A stretch of DNA of 64,000 nt from Lewinella sp038528965 (GCA_038528965.1 JBCBEC010000030.1:1-64000), one strand, 5' to 3'; shown: positions 7,877 to 17,099, numbered from the stretch's first letter. Program-made: numbers and translations. Notes: generated by a model not told the origin, from the sequence alone.

Positions 7877-9568
7877 TTAAGCGTTCAAGCTATTCTTTTC
7901 CAGCCAGTTCCCAACCGCTACGCCCAAGCGCTGTACACAACCCGGTGAAAAAGGCGATTCCAATCCGGCTAATTGTACCAAATCTAGAAAAGAAGCGCTT
8001 CCGCCAGCTTTGCAGAGCCGTACATAATCACTCCAGGCAGAATCGTGATTATCTTGATCCTTTAGCCAGAACTGAAAAGCACAAATTTGCGCTAGCGTAT
8101 AATCAATGTAGTAGAACGGCATCGCGAAGATATGCGTCTGCTTTTGCCAAAAGCCACCCGCTTCCAAAAATGGATGCCCCGCATAATCGCGTTGCGGTAA
8201 ATATTTGGCCTCAATATCGCGCCAAGCTTGGTTGCGCTCGGCCAGGCTAACCGCCGGATTAGCATAGACAAAGTGCTGGAATTCATCCACTGCTACGCCG
8301 TAAGGCAAAAAATAGATAGCACTGCTAAGATGCCCAAAGCGGTAGTGCTCTACTGCGTCCTGGAAAAACTTCGCCATCCAGGGCCAGGTGAAAAACTCCA
8401 TGCTCATAGAGTGAATTTCACAAGCCTCGTAGGTAGGCCAATTGTACTCCGCAATACTCAAATCCCGACTACTGTATACCTGAAAAGCGTGCCCTGCTTC
8501 GTGTGTCAGCACGTCAATATCACCGCTGGTGCCGTTGAAATTTGAGAAGATAAAAGGTGCACGGTGTTTTGGCACGTAGGTGCAATAACCGCCAGTAGAT
8601 TTACCGTCGCGGCTCACCAGGTCCATGAGATCTCTTTCTTGCATAAAGCGAAAGAACGTATCGGTTTCCGGCGAAAGTTCAGCGTACATTTCTGCGGCCC
8701 GTTCTACAATCCACTCGGGCTGACCTTGCGGCTGAGGATTACCTTCTCGAAACAGCATAGGCTCATCGTAATAGCGGAGTCGCTCCAACCCTAAACGTTT
8801 CGCTTGCTGCTGGTACAACTGGGTGGCCAATGGTACAATGTATTGGCGGATTTGCTCTCGGTAGAACGCTACATTTTCAGCATTGTAATCTGTACGCAGC
8901 ATTCGGGCATAGCCCAACTCTACAAAGTTATCGAAGCCCAACTTCTGCGCAATACGATGCCGCACCTTGACCAACTGATCAAAAATGCGTTCCATTTCTT
9001 CTTGTTGGCTCGCCAGCCAATCCCACTTGGCGGTAGCCGCCGCCGCGCGCTTGGTACGATCCACATCTTCCTCCAATGGTTGAATTGAAGAAAGATTGTA
9101 GGTTTCACCTTCAAATTCGACCTGCGCCTTGGCTTTCAATTTGTTGTAGCTGCTCGCCAGGCGATTCTCTTCCTGCAAATCCTCAATAACGTCCGGACGA
9201 AAGGTGCGTAGGCTCAGTTCGGCTATTGCAAACAACTGCTTGCCGTACGTTTCCTCCAATTTGGGGCGCCAGCTAGAATTTAGCAGACTCCGATAGAAAT
9301 CCGTTTTCAGTTCTTCGAACACCGGCAGTTGCTCATCGAAGAAGTTGTTTTCTGTTTCGTAGAAACTATCCCGGGTATCACCACTGTGCCGGATGTAAGC
9401 GATATTGTACATGGTCTGGAATTCGGCGCGTAGGCGGTATATTTCCGCAAATGCCGTCTCCGCTTCATCTAAAGTACTAGCCCGCTGAAACCTTTGCAGG
9501 GCAATCGCAAAATCAGCTTTCAGGCGAGTCATATCTGGCCGCTCGTAGGGGAACTCAGAGAATATCAT
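7877..9568 (-). CDS. M3 family oligoendopeptidase (PepF-like)
   Basis: A 563-residue cytoplasmic zinc peptidase without a signal peptide. The catalytic motif H356-E357-A-G-H360 ('LTHEAGHAFQVYSS') and the downstream glutamate in 'YEACEIHSMSMEFF' (E384) match the M3 family, which cleaves short peptides inside a deep channel. Length and the 'GYCTYVPKHRAPFIFSNFNGT' region agree with the bacterial M3 oligoendopeptidases. It would finish the breakdown of peptides imported after extracellular proteolysis. It is divergent from uppS with a 171-base gap containing a -7 element for each direction. Confidence 0.92.
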   Translation of the reverse strand: MIFSEFPYERPDMTRLKADFAIALQRFQRASTLDEAETAFAEIYRLRAEFQTMYNIAYIRHSGDTRDSFYETENNFFDEQLPVFEELKTDFYRSLLNSSWRPKLEETYGKQLFAIAELSLRTFRPDVIEDLQEENRLASSYNKLKAKAQVEFEGETYNLSSIQPLEEDVDRTKRAAAATAKWDWLASQQEEMERIFDQLVKVRHRIAQKLGFDNFVELGYARMLRTDYNAENVAFYREQIRQYIVPLATQLYQQQAKRLGLERLRYYDEPMLFREGNPQPQGQPEWIVERAAEMYAELSPETDTFFRFMQERDLMDLVSRDGKSTGGYCTYVPKHRAPFIFSNFNGTSGDIDVLTHEAGHAFQVYSSRDLSIAEYNWPTYEACEIHSMSMEFFTWPWMAKFFQDAVEHYRFGHLSSAIYFLPYGVAVDEFQHFVYANPAVSLAERNQAWRDIEAKYLPQRDYAGHPFLEAGGFWQKQTHIFAMPFYYIDYTLAQICAFQFWLKDQDNHDSAWSDYVRLCKAGGSASFLDLVQLAGLESPFSPGCVQRLGVAVGNWLEKNSLNA

Positions 9569-9591
9569 CAGTCGAGGTTTTCTGTCAGCCG

Positions 9592-9599
9592 CAAAGATA
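9592..9599 (-). promoter_or_regulatory. -7 element for the M3 peptidase
   Basis: Minus-strand TATCTTTG, a full TAnnTTTG match, about 25 bases before the start codon. Confidence 0.5.
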
Positions 9600-9652
9600 C
9601 CACGGAATTGGGTTTAACGCCCTCACCTTGAGGCTGTTTATCAATCTTTTCG

Positions 9653-9660
9653 TAATTTTG
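9653..9660 (+). promoter_or_regulatory. -7 element for uppS-bamA
   Basis: TAATTTTG matches TAnnTTTG; a TTG about 22 bases upstream could be the -33 box. It lies 80 bases before the chosen uppS start. Confidence 0.45.
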
Positions 9661-9739
9661 TGAGCTTTTTGGGGTACCATTCAAACTAGCAGTGCGCTGC
9701 CTTATCAATGGTACGTTCTATTTCAGGCAAATACACTTC

Positions 9740-10480
9740 ATGGACTGGAAGAATAAGATAGACCAAGACCGCTTGCCGGAACACATAGCCATTATCATGG
9801 ATGGTAACGGTCGTTGGGCGAAAGAGAAGGGCAAGCCAAGAGTCTTCGGTCATCGCAATGGCGTAAAGTCAGTAAGAGAGGTAACAGAAGCGGCGGCGGA
9901 ATTGGGGATCAACTACTTGACCCTCTACGCTTTTTCCACCGAAAATTGGGGACGCCCCAAATTGGAGATTTCTGCCTTGATGCGCCTATTGGTAGAAACC
10001 GTATATCAGGAAACCAACACCCTGATGGAGAATAATATTCGCCTGCAAGCAATTGGCGAAATTGACAAACTCCCCAAGGCGACTCACCAGGCGTTGCTGG
10101 ATGGTATTGAAAATACCAAGAATAATGACCGCATGACCTTGGTGCTGGCGCTCAACTATAGTGGTCGATCAGACATTGCAAAGGCCACCAAATCGATAAC
10201 TAATCAAGTCCAGCAGGGCTTAATTAGCCCCGATGAAATAACGCCAAAGTTAATTTCCGCCAGCTTGAGCACCGCTAATATGCCCGACCCCGAGCTCCTA
10301 ATCAGGACCAGCGGAGAGGCGCGCATCAGCAATTTCCTGCTATGGGAATTGGCTTATGCCGAACTTTATTTCTCAAATGTATTCTGGCCAGACTTCCGCA
10401 AGCCGGATTTTTACCAGGCCATCATCGATTATCAGCAACGAGAAAGACGTTTTGGTAAGATCAGCGAACAAATTGCCTGA
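9740..10480 (+). CDS. uppS: Isoprenyl (undecaprenyl) diphosphate synthase
   Basis: A 246-residue cis-prenyltransferase that extends farnesyl diphosphate with isopentenyl units to make the C55 lipid carrier for peptidoglycan and other envelope polymers. The diagnostic 'HIAIIMDGNGRWA' motif carries the catalytic Asp at residue 21; the 'TLYAFSTENWGRP', 'LNYSGRSDI' and 'PDPELLIRTSGEARISNFLLWE' blocks are all present. I chose ATG 9740 (MDWKNK) rather than the upstream ATG at 9692, since family members begin about 15 residues before the motif and the upstream 16 residues are not conserved-looking. bamA follows 136 bases downstream on the same strand, a common order in this phylum. Confidence 0.95.
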   Translation: MDWKNKIDQDRLPEHIAIIMDGNGRWAKEKGKPRVFGHRNGVKSVREVTEAAAELGINYLTLYAFSTENWGRPKLEISALMRLLVETVYQETNTLMENNIRLQAIGEIDKLPKATHQALLDGIENTKNNDRMTLVLALNYSGRSDIAKATKSITNQVQQGLISPDEITPKLISASLSTANMPDPELLIRTSGEARISNFLLWELAYAELYFSNVFWPDFRKPDFYQAIIDYQQRERRFGKISEQIA

Positions 10481-10616
10481 TCCTTTCTCATGCTATACAA
10501 CCACAACTTATCTTTGTCGGTCCTTAAGCAGGACAGCACCGACATGGCCCAGTCATTCTCTTGTCTGCTCCTGTTTTTAACAGCAGCAGTACGACTACTT
10601 AAGCCGCTTTGAAATT

Positions 10617-13211
10617 ATGATACAGAAGTTTACTATGACTGCAGAAAAAGCGCTCCCTTGGCAGTGGATTTCCCAGATGAGTGCCATGCTCCTCCTCGTC
10701 TTGTTCGGGGGGTGGCCCGCCAACGATATACAGGCTCAAGGCGCAGCTGATAGTCTGGAAGTCTTTGACTATACCGACCCCAAGGATTACGAAATTGGAG
10801 GCATCAAAGTTTCGGGAGCGTTCTTTAGCGACGAGACCGCAGTAATTGGTGTTTCTGGCCTGGCCGTTGGCGACGATATTCGCATTCCGGGCTACGATAT
10901 TCCACGGGCCTTGAAAAATCTATGGCGCCTGCGCCTTTTCACTAATGTGGAAATCCTCGTTGAGAAGACCATCGGTGACGTTATTTTCCTGGAATATGTA
11001 GTTCAGGAACGTCCTCGCCTTTCTCGTTTCTCTTATAAGGGCGTGAAGAAATCTTACCACGATGATCTCAACGACGAAGTAAACCGCTACCTGCTACGTG
11101 GTGGTATTGTCACGGAAGATATCAAGGTAAATGCCTCTGAGAGTATCCGTTCCTTCTTTGTAGAGAAGGGCTTTCTAGATACCCGGGTAGCCGTTGAAGA
11201 AATCGCTGATACCGCTCGGGTAAATGCGGTTCGCTTGGTTTTTGATGTCAACCAAGGCGAGAAAATTAAGATCAAGAATATCACCTTTGAAGGTAATGAT
11301 GCTTTAAAGGATAAGCGTCTGCGCAAAGAGATGGAAACGAAAGAAAAGCGGCGTTTCCTGACGGGTTCTAAGTTCATCGCTGCTGAGTATGAGGCTGATA
11401 AAGACGCTATCGTCGCTTTTTACAATAAAATCGGTTACCGCGATGCCCGCATTGTTTCGGATAGTACCTGGCGCAATAATAAGGGAGAGCTAATGGTGCA
11501 GTTGACCGTTAACGAAGGCAACCAGTATTACTTCCGGGATATTGAATTCAAAGGCAACTCGATCTACGAAACTGAGACCCTGGAAGAAATTCTAGGCATC
11601 CAAAGCGGTGACGTATATAATCAAGAGCTTCTGGAGACCCGCCTCAGCTTTAGCCAGGATGGCCGGGACGTCAGTACCCTCTACATGGATAATGGTTACC
11701 TCTTCTTCCGCGCCGACCCCATTGAGACGGCCATTGAAGGTGACAGCATCGACTTGGAACTACGTATTTTCGAAGGTCCACAGGCGACTATTGACAAAGT
11801 AACAATTGCCGGTAACGACCGTACCCACGAGCACGTAATTCGTCGGGAACTACGGACGCGCCCGGGTGATAAATTCAGCCGCTCGGATATTATCCGTTCA
11901 CAGCGCCAGGTGATCAACTTGAACTACTTTAACCCGGAAACGCTAGGGATTAATACCCCCGTGAATCCGAACCGTGGTACAGTAGACATTGAATATACGG
12001 TAGAAGAAAAACCTTCTGATCAGCTGGAGCTTTCGGCTGGTTGGGGTGGTCAGCGCCGGGTAATCGGTACGCTGGGTGTAACCTTCAACAATTTCAGTTT
12101 ACGAAACGTCACCAACCGCAAAGCCTGGCACCCTCTTCCACAGGGTGATGGACAACGGGTAAGCTTGCGGGCCCAGACTAATGGTGATTTCTACCAGTCG
12201 TATAACGTTTCCTTCACCGAGCCTTGGTTGGGTGGTAAGAAGCCAACGTCTTTCACCGTTGCTGGTTTCTACAACCGTTTTACGAACGGTGCTTCTCGGA
12301 GCAACCCGGATGCCTTCCAGAGCTTCAACATTACGCAGTTCTCCGTAAGCTTGGGTACGCGCCTACGTTGGCCTGATGATAACTTCATCTCTCGTACTGG
12401 TGTAAATATCCAGACGCTTAACCTGCAGAACTGGGGACTATTCAACGTATTCCGCACCGACAACGGTGAGGTTGTACGTGGTGGTTTCTACAACAACTTC
12501 AGTATCACGCAGACCTTTGCGCGTAGCACAATTAACGACCCACTCTTCCCGAAAGAGGGTTCTAATATCTCTTTGTCAGTACAGTTCACCCCTCCCTATT
12601 CTTTGTTTGAAGAGGACAAGAACTACGCTGACTTACCTCCACAGGACCGCTTCCGTTGGTTAGAGTACCACAAGTGGCGCCTTGATGCGGAGTGGTATAC
12701 TACTCTTGTTGGCTCACTGGTATTGAAGGCACAAACGAAGTTTGGTGTACTGGGTAGCTACAATCGCGAAATCGGTACTTCACCCTTCGAACGCTTTCAG
12801 CTGGGTGGTGATGGTATTAACAACCAGCAGTTTGGTTACGCCGGTGTAGATATCATTTCTAGCCGGGGTTATGAGATCAACGAGTTCCCGGGCAACACCA
12901 TTGGCAACGGCCAGGATGTAGCCACGCCGTTATACAGCAAATTGACCTTCGAACTGCGTTACCCACTATCGCTCAATCCAAGTTCTACCATCTATGTCCT
13001 AGCTTTCGCGCAGGGTGCAAATGCTTGGCGTGATGGACGCGACTTCAATCCATTTGAACTACAACGTTCGGTTGGTGGTGGTGTCCGCGTCTTCTTGCCA
13101 ATGTTCGGTACACTTGGATTTGACTACGGTATCGGCATTGATAAGACTGGGCCACGTACGTTACAGAACTTGGGTGACTTCAATATCATCCTTGGTTTCG
13201 AGCCAGAATAA
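10617..13211 (+). CDS. bamA: Outer-membrane protein assembly factor BamA
   Basis: An 864-residue Omp85-family protein: signal peptide through about residue 41, five POTRA domains (about 55-450; phrases such as 'FRDIEFKGNSIYETETLEEIL' and 'IDKVTIAGNDRTHEHVIRRELRT' mark POTRA 4 and 5), and a 16-strand barrel (about 470-864). It inserts and folds outer-membrane proteins. The C-terminal strand ends 'FNIILGFEPE', so the usual final Phe lies four residues in. It follows uppS and probably shares its transcript; a strong inverted repeat just after the stop is the likely terminator. Confidence 0.95.
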   Translation: MIQKFTMTAEKALPWQWISQMSAMLLLVLFGGWPANDIQAQGAADSLEVFDYTDPKDYEIGGIKVSGAFFSDETAVIGVSGLAVGDDIRIPGYDIPRALKNLWRLRLFTNVEILVEKTIGDVIFLEYVVQERPRLSRFSYKGVKKSYHDDLNDEVNRYLLRGGIVTEDIKVNASESIRSFFVEKGFLDTRVAVEEIADTARVNAVRLVFDVNQGEKIKIKNITFEGNDALKDKRLRKEMETKEKRRFLTGSKFIAAEYEADKDAIVAFYNKIGYRDARIVSDSTWRNNKGELMVQLTVNEGNQYYFRDIEFKGNSIYETETLEEILGIQSGDVYNQELLETRLSFSQDGRDVSTLYMDNGYLFFRADPIETAIEGDSIDLELRIFEGPQATIDKVTIAGNDRTHEHVIRRELRTRPGDKFSRSDIIRSQRQVINLNYFNPETLGINTPVNPNRGTVDIEYTVEEKPSDQLELSAGWGGQRRVIGTLGVTFNNFSLRNVTNRKAWHPLPQGDGQRVSLRAQTNGDFYQSYNVSFTEPWLGGKKPTSFTVAGFYNRFTNGASRSNPDAFQSFNITQFSVSLGTRLRWPDDNFISRTGVNIQTLNLQNWGLFNVFRTDNGEVVRGGFYNNFSITQTFARSTINDPLFPKEGSNISLSVQFTPPYSLFEEDKNYADLPPQDRFRWLEYHKWRLDAEWYTTLVGSLVLKAQTKFGVLGSYNREIGTSPFERFQLGGDGINNQQFGYAGVDIISSRGYEINEFPGNTIGNGQDVATPLYSKLTFELRYPLSLNPSSTIYVLAFAQGANAWRDGRDFNPFELQRSVGGGVRVFLPMFGTLGFDYGIGIDKTGPRTLQNLGDFNIILGFEPE

Positions 13212-13219
13212 AACGGCAT

Positions 13220-13256
13220 AGTTCTCGGAGAACTCTTAATCAGTTCTCCGAGAACT
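13220..13256 (+). terminator. bamA terminator hairpin
   Basis: A 14-bp perfect inverted repeat (AGTTCTCGGAGAAC and its complement) with a 9-base loop starts 8 bases after the bamA stop codon. The sequence after it is pyrimidine-rich but not a pure T run. Confidence 0.7.
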
Positions 13257-13526
13257 TCCCTCCTCCCCTACTTCTCCGCAATTGTTGAAATGGTTGAGCC
13301 TAGATAGTTTGCCGCCAGGTTAGCGCTCCCATTATAATTCAGCACTACAATCACATAAATATTGCACCCCGCATATCTCGGGAAGATCGTATTTTGCAAT
13401 TAACCTCTTCAGGCCAATGATACCTGAAAATCACAACTTTACGTTCTTCGTGCCTTAGCGTAGATGACTTTAAGTTTCAGTCTAGTTGAATTTGTAATAT
13501 CATCCATCCCATGTGGTTGTATTTCG

Positions 13527-13580
13527 TTTCGCGGAATTCATTCCACTTTCAATCTCCACAGCGGAATGAATTCCGCGAAA
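13527..13580. repeat. Perfect 18-bp inverted repeat
   Basis: Arms TTTCGCGGAATTCATTCC (13527-13544) and the exact reverse complement (13563-13580) are separated by 18 bases. There is no T run on either side, so it is not a typical terminator. It lies between two convergent transcripts. Confidence 0.8.
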
Positions 13581-13657
13581 CCAGTATGTGGGACGCATTA
13601 AGGGCCAACCCCACAGGGGTTCTCCAAGAACTCATCAATATCCCCAAAACAAAAACG

Positions 13658-13693
13658 AAAAGGCCTTCGTTACGGATAACGAAGGCCTTTTTG
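13658..13693 (-). terminator. rpmH intrinsic terminator
   Basis: AAAAGGCCTTCGTTA and its complement pair with a 4-base loop; on the minus strand the stem is followed by TTCGTTTTTGTTTT. It lies about 25 bases after the rpmH stop. Confidence 0.85.
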
Positions 13694-13715
13694 ACGTACG
13701 AGAAGAGGTATTTGC

Positions 13716-13871
13716 TTACTTCACGTGCTTTTCGTCGCTGACGGTCAGTTTATGACGCCCTTTAGCACGTCGCCGTGCTAAAACTTTGCGCCCGTTCTTA
13801 CTGCTCATACGCGAGCGAAAGCCATGCTTGTTGCTGCGCCGTCTGCGGGATGGTTGAAATGTTCTTTTCAT
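13716..13871 (-). CDS. rpmH: 50S ribosomal protein L34
   Basis: A 51-codon gene. The product starts MKRTFQPSRRRRSNKHGFRSRM, the invariant L34 beginning, and continues 'KNGRKVLARRRAKGRHKLTVSD'. L34 is a small basic protein of the large ribosomal subunit. The usual partners (rnpA, yidC, dnaA) are not adjacent here; the gene stands alone between frr and bamA with its own -7 element and terminator, as is common in Bacteroidota. Confidence 0.96.
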   Translation of the reverse strand: MKRTFQPSRRRRSNKHGFRSRMSSKNGRKVLARRRAKGRHKLTVSDEKHVK

Positions 13872-13922
13872 CGCTATATCGATTTGAGCAGCGAAAAACT
13901 GCCGCTTTTTTCAAAAGTGTGG

Positions 13923-13930
13923 CAAAGGTA
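13923..13930 (-). promoter_or_regulatory. -7 element for rpmH
   Basis: Minus-strand TACCTTTG, a full TAnnTTTG match, about 50 bases before the rpmH ATG and just after the frr stop codon. Confidence 0.55.
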
Positions 13931-13965
13931 AGTGGAAAATTCTAACTATCCTAATGCCGTGCGAC

Positions 13966-14538
13966 CTAAATGGTAAGAATATCTTTCTCTTTATTGGCGA
14001 TCAACTCATCGATCTTGGTCGTGTAAGAGTTTGTCAAATTTTGCGCCTCATCTTCCTTGCGTTTACCTGCATCCTCTGGATAGCCATCCTTGACCGCACT
14101 CTTCACTCCATCCACCAGTTTCCTCCGGGCAGAACGGATACTCACTTTGGCATCTTCACCTTCCTTTTTCGCCTGCTTCACCAATTGCTTACGACGATCT
14201 TCGGTGAGCGGCGGAATAGATAGGCGCACCAGTTCACCATCGTTTTGGGGTGTAACACCCAAGTTGGCTTCGAAAATAGCTCTTTCAATGGCCTCAATAG
14301 TAGACTTCTCCCAGGGTTGAATCACCAAAGTTCGAGAATCCGCCACCGTCACATTAGCCACCTGTTTAAGCGGTGTCGGCGCTCCGTAATAGGACACCAC
14401 AATACCTGAGACCAGGGCAGGATTCGCCTTCCCTGTACTGATGGTCAACAAACGTGATTTCAAGTGGTCAATACTGGAGTCCATCTCCATTTGCTCAAAT
14501 TCAAATAATTCATCTAGTTCCTCGCCAGTCATATACAA
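13966..14538 (-). CDS. frr: Ribosome recycling factor
   Basis: A 190-residue tRNA-mimic protein that, with EF-G, splits the post-termination ribosome. The family signature runs through 'HLKSRLLTISTGKANPALVSGIVVSYYGAPTPLKQVANVTVAD' and 'IPPLTEDRRKQLVKQAKKEGEDAKVSIRSARR' to a C-terminal helix. Length matches the usual 185 residues with a few extra at the N-terminus. Neighbouring genes on the same strand are the zinc peptidase upstream (94-base gap) and rpmH downstream, the latter with its own promoter. Confidence 0.95.
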   Translation of the reverse strand: MYMTGEELDELFEFEQMEMDSSIDHLKSRLLTISTGKANPALVSGIVVSYYGAPTPLKQVANVTVADSRTLVIQPWEKSTIEAIERAIFEANLGVTPQNDGELVRLSIPPLTEDRRKQLVKQAKKEGEDAKVSIRSARRKLVDGVKSAVKDGYPEDAGKRKEDEAQNLTNSYTTKIDELIANKEKDILTI

Positions 14539-14631
14539 GCATATTATTCAAAGGAAAGGCGGCCCAACCGGCTTATTAAACCGTTGGCCGCCATTTTTAT
14601 AGCATTCAAATATAAAAAATCTTGGAAAACC

Positions 14632-15312
14632 TTAGTCGCGGCCCGCTAGGCTCATCATCAGATAAAGCAGAATCACCAGTGAGGACAAAGCAGCTACTAC
14701 GTAGGTCATGGCAGCCCACCACAAGGCATCTTTAGCACCATCGTGCTCCCGCCCTCTAGTGAAGCGACTATCCTCCAGCCATGCCAAGGCACGATTACTG
14801 GCGTCGAATTCAACCGGCAAGGTCACCAAACTAAAGAGCGTCGTGATAGCAAAAGCGGCGATTGTGAGGTAAACCAAGAAGGTTCCACCCGTCACACCAA
14901 AAATACCCAAAGCAAAGAGCAAGAGATATTGCTGGGAACGAGCCGCCAAGCTCACCACCGGCACCATAGCCGAACGAAACTGCAGCCAAGAATAAGCAGT
15001 GTTGTGCTGCACAGCGTGCCCACACTCGTGTGCCGCAACCGCTGCAGCTGCTACGTGACGACCGTGGTATACTTCAGGACTTAGACTTACCGTTTTGGTG
15101 GCAGGGTTGTAGTGGTCAGTTAGCATACCCTGGCCTTGTACGATCTTTACATCGTGAATTCCGTAATGTTCCAACATCGCCTCTGCTACCTGGGCGCCAG
15201 AACGGCCATTAGTCAAAGGTACATTAGAATACTGAGCAAACTTTGAGCGCAAGCGGTTGCTCACTACCATCCCGATCAGGGAGAAGATACCCGCTATGAT
15301 AAAATAACCCAT
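14632..15312 (-). CDS. YugP-type membrane zinc metallopeptidase
   Basis: A 226-residue protein of the 'neutral zinc metallopeptidase' (YugP) family. An N-terminal membrane helix is followed by the catalytic motif HECGH ('AAVAAHECGHAVQHNTAYSW', near residue 95) and then three further hydrophobic segments. The family's physiological substrate is unknown; a role in membrane-protein or envelope turnover is inference. It lies 53 bases downstream of serS on the same strand and may be co-transcribed with it. Confidence 0.9.
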   Translation of the reverse strand: MGYFIIAGIFSLIGMVVSNRLRSKFAQYSNVPLTNGRSGAQVAEAMLEHYGIHDVKIVQGQGMLTDHYNPATKTVSLSPEVYHGRHVAAAAVAAHECGHAVQHNTAYSWLQFRSAMVPVVSLAARSQQYLLLFALGIFGVTGGTFLVYLTIAAFAITTLFSLVTLPVEFDASNRALAWLEDSRFTRGREHDGAKDALWWAAMTYVVAALSSLVILLYLMMSLAGRD

Positions 15313-15365
15313 GCTTTTCTATTTTCTCATTTAGACGTCAAACTGACTCTGGAGTAACCGATTAC

Positions 15366-16643
15366 TTACTCGATCATCGTAAAGCCAGTGTAGCTGTGTA
15401 ATACTTTCGGAATAACAATCCCCTCTGGAGTTTGGTTGTTTTCCAGGATGGCCGCGTAGATCCGCGCCAGCGCCAAAGCACTACCATTCAAGGTATGCGC
15501 TAAAGCCGTTCCTTTCTCCGTACGATAACGCAGCTTGAGGCGATTTGCCTGAAAAGTTTCAAAGTTAGAAACAGAACTTACTTCCAACCAACGTTCTTGC
15601 GCGGCAGAGTAGACTTCAAAGTCGAAGGTTAGCGCAGAAGTGAAGCCTAAGTCACCACCACACAAGCGAAGAATCCGATAAGGCAACTCTAACTTCTTCA
15701 ACAATCCTTCTACGTGCTTCAACATTTCCATGAGGGTATCATAAGAACGCTCAGGATGCTGAATCTGTACAATTTCTACCTTATCAAACTGATGTACCCG
15801 GTTCAGTCCACGCACGTGTGCACCGTAAGAACCAGCCTCCCGGCGGAAACAAGGGGTGAAGCCGGTCATCTTGATGGGGAAGTCCTCCTCATTCAAGATC
15901 ACATCGCGGTAAACATTGGTAACCGGCACCTCCGCTGTTGGAATTAGAAACAGGTGATCTTCCGTCACATGGTACATCTGCCCTTCCTTATCGGGCAATT
16001 GCCCCGTAGCGGTTGCGGTAGCCTCATTCACTAAGAGCGGTGGAATGATCTCCTCGTAGCCGGCGGCGGTCGCCTCATCCAAAAAGAAGCTGATCAAAGC
16101 ACGTTGTAGGCGCGCGCCTTTACCACGGTACAATGGAAAACCAGAGCCGGTAATTTTCACCCCCAACTCCAGATCAAAGAGGTTGTATTCTTTGGCCAAC
16201 TCCCAGTGTGGCTTAGCACTCTCTGGCAAAACTGGCATCAACTCTTCCCACCCCTGGTACACTTCGTTATCCTCGTCGGTATTACCGGCAGGAACAGATT
16301 CGTGAGGTTGGTTGGGAATATTATACAGGATAGCCTGTAGCTGAGTTTGGGTCTCTTTCAAGTCGGTCTCCAGCGTACCGGCGCGTTCCTTCAATTCGGT
16401 CACTTTAGCCCTTAGCTCTTCCGCCTTGTCGCGCTGTCCCGACTTGAACAACTGACCTATTTCTCCGGACATTTGATTACGGCTAGCCAGTAGGCTGTCC
16501 AGCTCAGTTTGCTGGGCTTTACGTTGGTCATCCAGTTGAATGGCCTGGTCAACGAGTTGCAGATCCTCATCGCTGAAGTTGCGTTTGCGCAATCCAGCTT
16601 TGAGCTGCTCGGCGTTTTCACGGATAAAAGAGGTCTGTAGCAT
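15366..16643 (-). CDS. serS: Seryl-tRNA synthetase
   Basis: A 425-residue class II synthetase that charges tRNA-Ser. It has the long N-terminal antiparallel coiled coil (about residues 28-105) that grips the tRNA variable arm, motif 2 'FTPCFRREAGSYGAHVRGLNR' and motif 3 'LNGSALALARIYAAILEN'. Length equals the family norm. A cytoplasmic housekeeping gene, divergent from rho. Confidence 0.97.
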   Translation of the reverse strand: MLQTSFIRENAEQLKAGLRKRNFSDEDLQLVDQAIQLDDQRKAQQTELDSLLASRNQMSGEIGQLFKSGQRDKAEELRAKVTELKERAGTLETDLKETQTQLQAILYNIPNQPHESVPAGNTDEDNEVYQGWEELMPVLPESAKPHWELAKEYNLFDLELGVKITGSGFPLYRGKGARLQRALISFFLDEATAAGYEEIIPPLLVNEATATATGQLPDKEGQMYHVTEDHLFLIPTAEVPVTNVYRDVILNEEDFPIKMTGFTPCFRREAGSYGAHVRGLNRVHQFDKVEIVQIQHPERSYDTLMEMLKHVEGLLKKLELPYRILRLCGGDLGFTSALTFDFEVYSAAQERWLEVSSVSNFETFQANRLKLRYRTEKGTALAHTLNGSALALARIYAAILENNQTPEGIVIPKVLHSYTGFTMIE

Positions 16644-17091
16644 GTAACTTTTGCGTTGCTTTTGCTGTTCTATACAAAAGAATACCGGTAAAAATTTCCG
16701 GAATTCGCTAATTTTTGCAAAGATAGTATTTGGATTAAAAAAATAACCTTATTTTTGCGGGGCAAACATGCCAAGCTGCTCCTCTACTAATTAATAATAT
16801 TCGTAGTAGAGCTTCTTCAGACAGCAATTCTTAGTTTTTCCTGTTCGTCATTTAATTTGCTTAGTCCTCCACCTCTTGGAGGATTAAAAATGCCGAATCC
16901 GAGTTCAATAAGAAAAGCCCCGAGATTAGCATTGTTGCAATCAGTCTGCACTACACCTGTTCCGGTATCCACCGGACTCCTTTTAAATACCAACATCGAT
17001 TTAAGCCTACAGAGAGCGGTATTGGTAATAACTCAAATGATATTTTCTACTCTCCCTAATCATCCAAACAGTAAAGAAACAGTATTCCATT
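16644..17091. other. Divergent serS/rho region with long rho leader
   Basis: About 450 bases. It contains a good plus-strand promoter (16729-16757), giving rho a leader of roughly 330 nt. The leader carries a short hairpin (TCCTCC/GGAGGA arms near 16864-16882) followed at once by an ATG that opens a 69-codon ORF overlapping the rho start. Confidence 0.6.
16729..16757 (+). promoter_or_regulatory. Promoter for rho
   Basis: TTTG at 16729-16732 and TATTTTTG at 16750-16757 with a 17-base spacer match the Bacteroidota -33/-7 pair. The predicted start of transcription is about 330 bases before the rho ATG. Confidence 0.6.
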
Positions 17092-17099
17092 ATGTTTGA
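16890..17099 (+). CDS. Possible leader ORF overlapping the rho start
   Basis: A 69-codon ORF starting MPNPSSIRKAPRLALLQSVC. Its ATG is preceded by GGAGG at an 8-9-base distance, unusual in a phylum that rarely uses Shine-Dalgarno sites, and the GGAGG lies in the 3' arm of a small hairpin. Its stop codon TGA (17097-17099) overlaps the rho start region (ATG 17092). The protein resembles nothing I know and its composition is not strongly protein-like, so it may be a chance ORF. If translated, it could couple or regulate rho translation. Confidence 0.3.
   Translation: MPNPSSIRKAPRLALLQSVCTTPVPVSTGLLLNTNIDLSLQRAVLVITQMIFSTLPNHPNSKETVFHYV

Larger units (their letters stand above)
13212..13715. other. 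Intergenic region with three hairpins
   Basis: No gene is supported in these 500 bases. The region holds the bamA terminator (13220-13256), an AT-rich stretch, a perfect 18-bp inverted repeat (13527-13580) and the rpmH terminator (13658-13693). Confidence 0.6.
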
